A stretch of 17,591 nucleotides of DNA from an uncultured Clostridia bacterium (lineage in GTDB: Bacteria > Bacillota > Clostridia > Oscillospirales > Ruminococcaceae), in NCBI GenBank assembly GCA_937906945.1, contig CALCUE010000040.1, positions 1-17,591 on the forward strand, written 5' to 3'. The stretch's first letter is position 1; each line of letters starts with the position of its first letter. Both the position numbers and the translations under genes were made by a program. Of this stretch, positions 12,916 to 17,591 are shown in pieces. The notes under the pieces are model-generated. The model ran no database searches. It had not been told where the DNA came from and was given only the letters and a program-made list of their open reading frames with translations.

Positions 12916-13506
12916 ATGGGGAAATTTACGCTTCGTCACCTGCGGTACGACCGGGAACAGAATTTCCGGGAGAACGCCGCCCTCACCGGATCCGAAGGCT
13001 TTTTTCAAAGCCCGGTCTTTTCCGGCGATGGGTTCATTGAGCACCAAAGCGCCCTTTCGGGGCTTCATTGCGCCGCCCGGACCGCCGATTACTGCGGCTG
13101 CGGCTGGATCGCCGTCTGGAATCTTTTCCGGTCCGAGGGTGTGACCCTTTCCATTCCGGAACTGATCCGAAAATTTGAGCACGGGATGCTCGTCCGGGGC
13201 GTTTTCGGGACGAACCCGTTTTTCGTCCGCCGCTTTCTGAAAAAAGCGGGCCTTTTGGTGTCCCTTTTTCTGAGCCGGAAAAAATTCCGGAAGGTTTCGC
13301 CGGAAAAGGGCGTGCTGTTTTTTATGCGGCCCGATTTTTCGGCCCATTACGTCGCCTTCACCGCTTGCGGTGTTTCCGAAAGCGGCGAAAAACGCTATCG
13401 CTTTTATAATTACAGTAACCCGTCGCCCTACGTGCGGACGATGGACGAGTTTCTGGATGGTCAGCCTCACCGGCTGACGCTTTTCCTCGGCGTAGGGAAC
13501 CCATAA
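12916..13506 (+). CDS. putative papain-fold/C39-like cysteine peptidase
   Basis: 196 aa, with GAGGG 6 nt before the ATG. The core has the layout of a C39-like peptidase: DYCGCGWIAVWNLF (58-71) with candidate nucleophile Cys62 (or Cys60), the helical IPELIRKFE and FGTNPFFVRRFLKKAGLLV sections usual between nucleophile and histidine, then SAHYVAF with His144 and FYNYSNP with Asn165/Asn168 as the third residue. There is no signal peptide, membrane segment or ABC domain, so it would act in the cytoplasm. It is co-transcribed with the Cys-rich protein, which may be its substrate or partner (inference). The fold call rests on motif order; activity is not shown, and a non-catalytic papain-like protein is possible. 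Confidence 0.68.
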   Translation: MGKFTLRHLRYDREQNFRENAALTGSEGFFQSPVFSGDGFIEHQSALSGLHCAARTADYCGCGWIAVWNLFRSEGVTLSIPELIRKFEHGMLVRGVFGTNPFFVRRFLKKAGLLVSLFLSRKKFRKVSPEKGVLFFMRPDFSAHYVAFTACGVSESGEKRYRFYNYSNPSPYVRTMDEFLDGQPHRLTLFLGVGNP

Positions 13507-13511
13507 AAAAG

Positions 13512-13545
13512 AAAAACGCCCGTTTTCGCCAAACGGGCGTTTTTT
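13512..13545. terminator. bidirectional intrinsic terminator
   Basis: AAAAACGCCCGTTT (13512-13525) pairs with AAACGGGCGTTTTT (13531-13544) around a 5-nt loop. Shared between the peptidase unit and the convergent lexA gene. Confidence 0.92.
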
Positions 13546-13553
13546 GTTTTTCC

Positions 13554-14135
13554 TTAATCGTAGCTTCTCACGACGGAGATGACTTTGCCTAAAATTTCGA
13601 CAGAATCGACGATGATCGGTTCATAGGCATCGTTCTCCGGCTGAAGACGGAAGTGTCCGTCCTCTTTATAGAACCGCTTGACCGTGGCGGAATCCTCCAC
13701 CAAAGCGACGACGATCTCGCCGTTGCGGGCTTCCTTCGTCTGGCGCACCACCACGATGTCGTCGTTGAGGATGCCGCATTTGATCATGGATTCGCCCCGG
13801 ACACGAAGGGCGAAAAGTCCCTCGGTGTTCCCCGGATAGGGCACGTATTCCTCCACTTCCTCCTGCGCGAGGATCGGGGAACCGGCGGCGACACGGCCAA
13901 GGACCGGAATGGTCCCGGCAGGCGCTTTGTTTTCCTCCACAAGCGTGATGGCGCGGTTCTGGTTTTCGGCCATCTCGATGCGCCCCTCGGCGCAGAGCTC
14001 TTTCAGATAGCGGTGCACTGTAGAGGTGGAGCGAATTTCCAGCTCCGCGCAGATTTCCCGCACCGTCGGCGGATAGCCATGCTCGTTGATATGATAGGTG
14101 ATATAGCGATAGATCTCTTCAGCCCGATTTCCCAT
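13554..14135 (-). CDS. lexA: LexA SOS repressor
   Basis: 193 aa from the ATG at 14135, with AAAGGAGC about 9-10 nt upstream; the longer frame crosses the SOS operators. The N-terminal winged helix (1-about 65) has GYPPTVREICAELEIRSTSTVHRYLKEL. The C-terminal S24 domain carries the Ala84-Gly85 self-cleavage bond (GRVAAGSPILA), nucleophile Ser116 (RGESMI) and general base Lys153 (TVKRFY). RecA filaments on damaged DNA trigger self-cleavage and derepress SOS genes. Two CGAACATATGTTCG-like boxes overlap its own promoter, so autoregulation is clear. Length and motifs are normal. The classical yneA neighbour of Bacillus lexA is not here. Confidence 0.97.
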   Translation of the reverse strand: MGNRAEEIYRYITYHINEHGYPPTVREICAELEIRSTSTVHRYLKELCAEGRIEMAENQNRAITLVEENKAPAGTIPVLGRVAAGSPILAQEEVEEYVPYPGNTEGLFALRVRGESMIKCGILNDDIVVVRQTKEARNGEIVVALVEDSATVKRFYKEDGHFRLQPENDAYEPIIVDSVEILGKVISVVRSYD

Positions 14136-14180
14136 CCAGATCCAGCTCCTTTCAAAACAGGTTTCTGCTTTTACAGAATC

Positions 14181-14219
14181 AGTATAGCACATATGTTCGC
14201 TTTTGTAAACATATGTTCG
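14181..14219 (-). promoter_or_regulatory. lexA promoter with two SOS boxes
   Basis: On the minus strand, -35 TTTACA (14209-14204) and -10 TATACT (14186-14181), 17-bp spacing. LexA box 1 occupies 14186-14199 (perfect CGAACAT half, weaker ATGTGCT half). Box 2 occupies 14206-14219 (perfect CGAACAT half, ATGTTTA half). The centres are 20 bp apart, about two helical turns, so both dimers would face the same side of the DNA. Confidence 0.9.
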
Positions 14220-14281
14220 CCAGAAAAATAAAAAAATTTCCGTCAACTGTTTCAAAATTTTCAAAGGTTGTTCACCGTTCC

Positions 14282-14312
14282 TTAACAAATAAAAAAATCG
14301 CCGTGGTATAAT
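14282..14312 (+). promoter_or_regulatory. promoter of a small-RNA-like unit
   Basis: -35-like TTAACA (14282-14287) and perfect -10 TATAAT (14307-14312), spacing 19 bp (longer than optimal). It points away from lexA into a region without an open frame. Confidence 0.6.
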
Positions 14313-14318
14313 AGAGAC

Positions 14319-14424
14319 AGACTTAGGAAGAGCCGCAAACTTCTTAAGTCACCCTCCTCAAAAACTCAAACTAATTGTATTAGAAGAAAAACGCCGGCCT
14401 TACCAGCCGGTGTTTTTCTTTTCG
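14319..14424 (+). ncRNA. candidate small RNA of about 105 nt, unidentified family
   Basis: A free-standing unit bounded by a promoter and a terminator, with no ribosome site or frame. Predicted fold: an 11-bp stem (14320-14330 with 14340-14350, one G-U pair) with a 9-nt loop; a single-stranded ACCCTCCTC (14351-14359) and A-rich stretch; a small hairpin CTAAT-tgt-ATTAG (14371-14383); and a terminator stem (14387-14398 with 14406-14417) plus T-run. The exposed C-rich segment could pair with Shine-Dalgarno sequences, as C-rich motifs of Gram-positive trans-acting small RNAs do. The downstream transporter has its own promoter after the terminator, so a leader/attenuator role is possible but not required. 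Not matched to a named family. Confidence 0.6.
14387..14420 (+). terminator. terminator of the small-RNA-like unit
   Basis: AAAAACGCCGGC (14387-14398) and GCCGGTGTTTTT (14406-14417) with one G-T pair, 7-nt loop, followed by CTTTT. Confidence 0.88.
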
Positions 14425-14432
14425 CCTTTTTC

Positions 14433-14461
14433 TTGCTTTTTTCGGTGTTTTTATTTATAAT
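14433..14461 (+). promoter_or_regulatory. promoter of the transporter gene
   Basis: -35 TTGCTT (14433-14438), 17-bp spacer, -10 TATAAT (14456-14461), about 38 bp before the start codon. Confidence 0.75.
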
Positions 14462-14498
14462 AAAAACATCTTTTTTCAAAAAAAGGAGTGACGCCCCT

Positions 14499-16088
14499 AT
14501 GTCCGCCAAAGAGATCGGCTTAACCTTCCGTCTGGACCCGGAACGGATCGACAGCGCTTCCGAGACCATCGCCGAATTTCTCTCCGGGTTGGAGCTCGAC
14601 CACAAAGAGGTTTTGCGCCTGAGGTTCACCGCCGAGGAGATCCTTCTTTCCTGGCAGGAAAAATTCGGCGCCGGCATTGACGCTCAGCTGGCCTGCTATT
14701 CCCGCTTCGGTCAACCCATCATCCGCCTGCGGCTGGAAGGGGAACCCTTTAACCCGCTCGAAAAATCGGAGGAAAACGGAAGCGAAATCGGCCAGAGCCT
14801 CATGGCCCGTCTCGAGACCACGCCGATCTACGGCTACAGCCACGGCGTCAACAGCGTCACCTTCAAGATCCTTCCGAAGCAGAAAAAAGCCTTCCTCGCT
14901 TTCCTGATCGCCATGGTCCTGGCGGCCATTGTGGGCTTTGTCGGCACGTTCCTGCCGGAAGGATTCCGGACGGAAATGGCCAACAACCTCATCGGTCCTG
15001 TCTGCGACACCTACCTCAACCTTTTGAGCCTCTGCGGCATTCCGCTTATTTTCCTCAACATCGTTCTGGCGATCACGGGCATCGGCGACGTCAACATTTT
15101 CGAGCGGATCAGTAAAAAAATGGCGCTCCATTTTGGCGCCGTTCTGACTATGACCGTGCTTCTGACCTTTTTCGTCGCGCTGCCGTTTTTCCGCTTCACC
15201 TTCGGGGAAGGCGGCGTCTCCTTCGCCTATACCGATCTGATCACCATGATCTTCGGCTGGATCCCGACCGGCATTTTTCAGGCGTTTGTCGATCTCAACA
15301 CCATGCAGATCATTTTCCTCGGCATCATCTTCGGCATCGGTCTTCTGAAGCTGGACCCTCTGGCCAAAAACCTTCTGCACGTTCTGGAGGACCTCGACAG
15401 CTTCCTTTTGATGGTCTCCGAATGGGCCGGACGCCTGATCCCGGCTTTCACTTTCCTTGTCATTGTCAAAAGCTTCTGGCTCGGCCAGATCAACGCCTTC
15501 CTTCCCATGGGCAAAAGCTGGGTCATCACCATCGGTCTGCTCTTCGTCGTCCACTTCCTTCTGGTGCTCCAGATCTCTCTCAAGCATAAGGCCTCCATCG
15601 GGAAACTGATCCACAAGGTCACCAAGACCTTCCTCATCGCCTTCGGCACCAACTCCTGCGCCGCTTCCGTTTCGGAAAACTTCAACGGCTGCGTCAAACT
15701 GGGGATCGGCAACAAGGTCCTAAGCCTCGGTGTGCCCATCGGCACCTGCGTTTTCAAGCTCGGAACCGCCGTGCGGCTCATCGTGCTGGGCTTTACCATG
15801 GCGTCGATGTACGGAGTCCCCGTCTCCTCGACCTGGTTCGTCGTCCTGCTTTTGATGGCGTTTCTGCTTTCCATCTCCATTCCGGGAATTCCCGGCGGCG
15901 TTCTGATCTTCGCGCCGATGTTCTTTGCCCAGCTCGGTATTCCGGAGGAAGCGCTGGTCCCGATGATCGCCACCGACATTTTCTTCGACCTCTTCGTCAC
16001 GGCGTTCAACCAGATCTGCGTTCCCTTCGCCCTTGTTCAGCAGAGCCACAAAATGGATATGCTCGACGAGGAAGCCCTTCGCCGCTAA
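14499..16088 (+). CDS. DAACS-fold symporter with N-terminal ATPase-like domain
   Basis: 529 aa from the ATG at 14499 (AAAGGAG 10 nt upstream). Residues 1-about 125 are soluble (LRFTAEEILLSWQEKFG, then LRLEGEPFNPLEKSEE) and resemble a degenerate histidine-kinase/anti-sigma type ATPase domain; no clear ATP-binding glycine box is seen. From about 133 on, it is a membrane protein of the sodium:dicarboxylate symporter fold, with SIPGIPGG and the last-helix pattern D493-x3-D497-x3-T501-x2-N504. Key residues differ from the glutamate transporter GltPh: the NMDGT motif reads FKLGT (419-423), the substrate-binding Arg reads Val500, the sodium-site Asp of TM8 reads Val508, and the serine-rich HP1 loop reads NSCAAS. 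The substrate is therefore probably not glutamate or aspartate, and sodium coupling is doubtful. Confidence 0.82.
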   Translation: MSAKEIGLTFRLDPERIDSASETIAEFLSGLELDHKEVLRLRFTAEEILLSWQEKFGAGIDAQLACYSRFGQPIIRLRLEGEPFNPLEKSEENGSEIGQSLMARLETTPIYGYSHGVNSVTFKILPKQKKAFLAFLIAMVLAAIVGFVGTFLPEGFRTEMANNLIGPVCDTYLNLLSLCGIPLIFLNIVLAITGIGDVNIFERISKKMALHFGAVLTMTVLLTFFVALPFFRFTFGEGGVSFAYTDLITMIFGWIPTGIFQAFVDLNTMQIIFLGIIFGIGLLKLDPLAKNLLHVLEDLDSFLLMVSEWAGRLIPAFTFLVIVKSFWLGQINAFLPMGKSWVITIGLLFVVHFLLVLQISLKHKASIGKLIHKVTKTFLIAFGTNSCAASVSENFNGCVKLGIGNKVLSLGVPIGTCVFKLGTAVRLIVLGFTMASMYGVPVSSTWFVVLLLMAFLLSISIPGIPGGVLIFAPMFFAQLGIPEEALVPMIATDIFFDLFVTAFNQICVPFALVQQSHKMDMLDEEALRR

Positions 16089-16100
16089 TTGAATGTGTAA

Positions 16101-16128
16101 AAGCCTCCCCGAAAAGGGAGGCTTTTTT
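16101..16128. terminator. bidirectional intrinsic terminator
   Basis: AAGCCTCCC (16101-16109) and GGGAGGCTT (16116-16124), 6-nt loop, T6 on the right and A-run on the left. Serves the transporter and the convergent gpr gene. Confidence 0.92.
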
Positions 16129-16145
16129 GTTTCGGTCGAAAAAGG

Positions 16146-16922
16146 TCAGAAAACCAGATCTTTAATGAGAGGAAGGCCGAGATCGGGAAAGACCGCAAGG
16201 TCGATGGCGAGGGAAAAAAGCCGGGCGGCTTTTTCCACAACGGCGTCAATATCTCCGGGGGAAACGGTGAGCGTCCGTTTGCTTTCGTCGTCGAAGGGCA
16301 CCACCGTAGGAAGTCCCAGCGCCACCACCGGAACGCCCAACGTTTTTTCCGACAGCTCGAAACGGGCGTTTCCGACGCCGGAACCGGGCCAAAGCCCCGC
16401 GTCGGTGAGCTGAACGGTTTTTCCCACCCGGTCGATCTTTTCGGCGGCCAAAGCGTCGGTCAGAACCACCAGGGACGGTGAAATAGCCCGCACGGCGGTG
16501 GAAACAAGGGTATCCGGTGAAAAACCGGTTTTTCCGCAGACGCCGGTGGAAAGAGCGCAAAGGCGGCGACTGCCGTAGCTTCCGGTCAAAAGCCGCTCCA
16601 GACTTTTCGCGCCGAGAGAATCGGACGTCAAGGCGGCGTTGCCGATCCCGGCGACGAAAACGGTGCCGGAAGGCGGCAGAAAACGGGTCAGCAGCGCCGA
16701 AAGCGCCAGCACGTCCCGGTCAAAATCCGCCGAGGGATCGGTGACGCTTCGGACCTCCAGCGTGTGATAATGGCCCGCCGGTTTCCCGATCCGACGGGCC
16801 TCCTCGGGCGTTTCGATGACGATCTCCTCGGTAGCGAGACCGAAAAGGGTCCCGCTTTTTCGTCCGGGAAACGGTTCGCCGGAAAAGCTGTCGATTATTT
16901 CCCCGGCAAGGTCGGTTTTCAT
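16146..16922 (-). CDS. gpr: spore germination protease GPR
   Basis: 258 aa from the ATG at 16922, chosen because the family begins near TDLA; a weak GGCGG ribosome site precedes it. Diagnostic blocks: MKTDLAGEI, VAGIGNAALTSDSLG (90-104), LTDALAAEKIDRVGKTVQL (154-172) and PGSGVGNARFELSEKTLGVP (179-198), then ALGLPTVV. By alignment with the Bacillus enzyme the putative catalytic aspartates are Asp101 and Asp156. GPR is an aspartic-type protease made in the forespore as a zymogen that begins degradation of small acid-soluble spore proteins at germination. The protein is shorter than the Bacillus form (about 370 aa), lacking most of the N-terminal propeptide and some C-terminal insert. It lies divergent from rpsT, a conserved pairing in Firmicutes, and indicates a sporulating lineage. 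Confidence 0.92.
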   Translation of the reverse strand: MKTDLAGEIIDSFSGEPFPGRKSGTLFGLATEEIVIETPEEARRIGKPAGHYHTLEVRSVTDPSADFDRDVLALSALLTRFLPPSGTVFVAGIGNAALTSDSLGAKSLERLLTGSYGSRRLCALSTGVCGKTGFSPDTLVSTAVRAISPSLVVLTDALAAEKIDRVGKTVQLTDAGLWPGSGVGNARFELSEKTLGVPVVALGLPTVVPFDDESKRTLTVSPGDIDAVVEKAARLFSLAIDLAVFPDLGLPLIKDLVF

Positions 16923-16950
16923 TGACAAAGGCCGCCTTTCTTTGTATAAT
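16922..16950 (+). promoter_or_regulatory. full-consensus sigma-A promoter toward rpsT (P1)
   Basis: TTGACA (16922-16927), 17-bp spacer, TATAAT (16945-16950). The -35 begins on the first base of the gpr start codon, and the -10 lies over a TATTAT -10-like box of gpr on the other strand. Confidence 0.85.
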
Positions 16951-16973
16951 AGGAAAGTACCGCGTTTTACCAA
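16946..16973 (-). promoter_or_regulatory. possible gpr promoter
   Basis: On the minus strand, TTGGTA (16973-16968) and TATTAT (16951-16946), spacing 16 bp, about 24 bp before the start codon. gpr genes are normally read by the forespore sigma factor; no convincing forespore-type promoter was found by eye, so this call is tentative. Confidence 0.35.
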
Positions 16974-17020
16974 CCGTGTTACGGTAAAATCCGGTCATTT
17001 TCGTGACCCTTTTTCTATTT
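16965..17020 (+). promoter_or_regulatory. structured leader between the two rpsT promoters
   Basis: Two inverted repeats: TTTTACC (16965-16971) with GGTAAAA (16983-16989), and GGTCA (16993-16997) with TGACC (17004-17008) followed by CTTTTTCTATTTTTT. The second resembles a weak terminator acting on P1 transcripts. A role as attenuator or S20 autoregulation site is inference. Confidence 0.4.
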
Positions 17021-17035
17021 TTTGCGAAAAAAGCC

Positions 17036-17064
17036 TTGACAGAACGAAGAATATCGTATAAAAT
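17036..17064 (+). promoter_or_regulatory. promoter of rpsT (P2)
   Basis: TTGACA (17036-17041) and TAAAAT (17059-17064) at 17-bp spacing; TATAAA at 17057 is an alternative -10 with shorter spacing. Start expected near 17071. Confidence 0.8.
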
Positions 17065-17107
17065 GTTTATTCGTGAATGTATCCGATAGGCGAAGGAGGT
17101 GTAGTTC

Positions 17108-17374
17108 ATGCCGAATATTAAATCTGCCAAAAAGAGAGTCAGAGTTATTGCTGTCAAAACTGCCCGCAATAAAGCTATCAAGACCAACCTCAAGACCAAC
17201 ATCAAAAAAGCCGAAATCGCTTGCGCGACCGGTGCTGAGGACAAAGAGGCCGCTATCCGCCTTGCTATCAAACGTGTTGACCAGGCCGCGGCAAAAGGTG
17301 TTCTTTCTAAAAACACCGCCGCAAGACGTAAATCCGCTCTTGCCAAAAAGCTCAACGCTGCCAACGCTCAGTAA
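17108..17374 (+). CDS. rpsT: 30S ribosomal protein S20
   Basis: 88 aa, the usual length. Starts MPNIKSAKKRVRVIAVKTARNKAIKT and continues with the Lys/Ala-rich helices and the ending KGVLSKNTAARRKSALAKKLNAANAQ, all typical of S20. It binds 16S rRNA early in assembly of the small subunit. A perfect AAGGAGGT (17093-17100) lies 7 nt before the ATG. Codon use (GCT, CGT, AAA, GTT more common) is less GC-skewed than in neighbouring genes, as expected for a highly expressed protein. It is a monocistronic unit with promoter, structured upstream region and terminator. Confidence 0.97.
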   Translation: MPNIKSAKKRVRVIAVKTARNKAIKTNLKTNIKKAEIACATGAEDKEAAIRLAIKRVDQAAAKGVLSKNTAARRKSALAKKLNAANAQ

Positions 17375-17387
17375 GATGTTAAAAGTT

Positions 17388-17415
17388 CGCCTCCGCTTCG
17401 CGGAGGCGTTTTTTT
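17388..17415 (+). terminator. terminator of rpsT
   Basis: CGCCTCCG (17388-17395) and CGGAGGCG (17401-17408), 5-nt loop CTTCG, then seven Ts. Confidence 0.94.
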
Positions 17416-17478
17416 ATGCCCGAAAACAGGCGAAAAGGTAACCGGTCTGTCCTTGCGAGGAGCGATGACGGCACATAG

Positions 17479-17591
17479 GGCTCCCTCCGAGAGGGAGCTG
17501 TCGAGCGACAGCGAGACTAAGGGAGATTGGCGACCCGGGAAACGGTTCGCAGAAACGAAAAGACAGAGGCAGTTTTTTTATGTTCCGTTTA
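17479..17591 (-). repeat. dispersed repeat, copy B, cut by the window edge
   Basis: Near-identical reverse complement of 9632-9745. The short stretch before it (about 17451-17470, CCTTGCGAGGAGCGATGACGG) resembles the other repeat unit around 9424-9456 (GCCTCGCAATGAC reversed). Both ends of the 7.7-kb interval are thus marked by the same repeat in opposite orientation. Confidence 0.9.

Noticed and set aside
14136..14288. Longer LexA start
   Set aside because: The extension is encoded by the promoter and both SOS boxes; the 193-aa form matches the family.
14433..14498. Longer start of the transporter
   Set aside because: The extra codons lie in the promoter; AAAGGAG precedes the ATG at 14499.
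14520..15614. A 364-codon minus-strand frame opposite the transporter
   Set aside because: Charged, repetitive antisense translation of membrane-helix codons; no start signal.
9632..17591. Composite transposon bounded by inverted repeats
   Set aside because: The enclosed genes include rpsT, gpr and lexA, no transposase or integrase is present, and the repeats look like dispersed intergenic elements.

Overview
The window looks like chromosomal DNA of a GC-rich, spore-forming Firmicute, most likely class Clostridia, order Oscillospirales. The reasons are: strong AGGAGG-type ribosome binding sites throughout, a spore germination protease (gpr) beside rpsT, a Gram-positive LexA with CGAACATATGTTCG-type SOS boxes, an NHLP-type peptide exporter, and strings of GC-rich hairpin repeats. 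This placement is inference; no rRNA is present.

Region 1 (1-6910) is a peptide-secretion operon behind a block of palindromic repeats (1-226). A sigma-A-like promoter with a 7-bp dyad (302-330) precedes, in order, a short HlyD-like anchor (408-854), a C39 peptidase/permease/ATPase exporter (864-3041), a partner permease/ATPase (3054-5252), an ECF-type sigma factor (5277-5798), a 61-aa leader-like protein (5888-6073) and two precursor peptides (6136-6489, 6568-6837) that share a 35/36-residue double-glycine leader but have unrelated cores. A strong terminator follows. Two copies of a TGTCCC-N15-CGTATA element lie just behind the sigma gene and could be its own target promoters. No RiPP-modifying enzyme is encoded in the window.

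Region 2 (6983-8750) is a compact phage-derived cassette with overlapping genes: a virion-like protein, a TM/coiled-coil protein, a phi-LC3-type holin and an Amidase_3 endolysin. It has no other phage genes around it. Then come an uncharacterised minus-strand gene (8763-9125), tRNA-Leu(CAA) on the minus strand (9210-9296), and about 520 bases of repeats (9297-9817). One 114-bp repeat there recurs inverted at the right edge of the window (17479-17591).

Region 3 (9818-13550) holds an unknown 96-aa gene; an SPFH membrane protein with a 59-aa ribbon-helix-helix protein and a perfect operator-like dyad at the promoter; an apparently solitary DNA methyltransferase (minus); and a two-gene unit coding for a 13-cysteine small protein and a papain/C39-like putative peptidase.

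Region 4 (13554-17591) holds lexA (minus) with twin SOS boxes, a free-standing small-RNA-like transcription unit (about 14319-14424), a DAACS-fold transporter fused to an N-terminal ATPase-like domain and lacking canonical sodium-site residues, gpr (minus) and rpsT (plus) with overlapping divergent promoters, and the end repeat.

The strongest candidates for something undescribed are the sigma-linked NHLP export operon with its unusual precursors, the Cys-rich protein/peptidase pair, the small RNA, and the transporter fusion.
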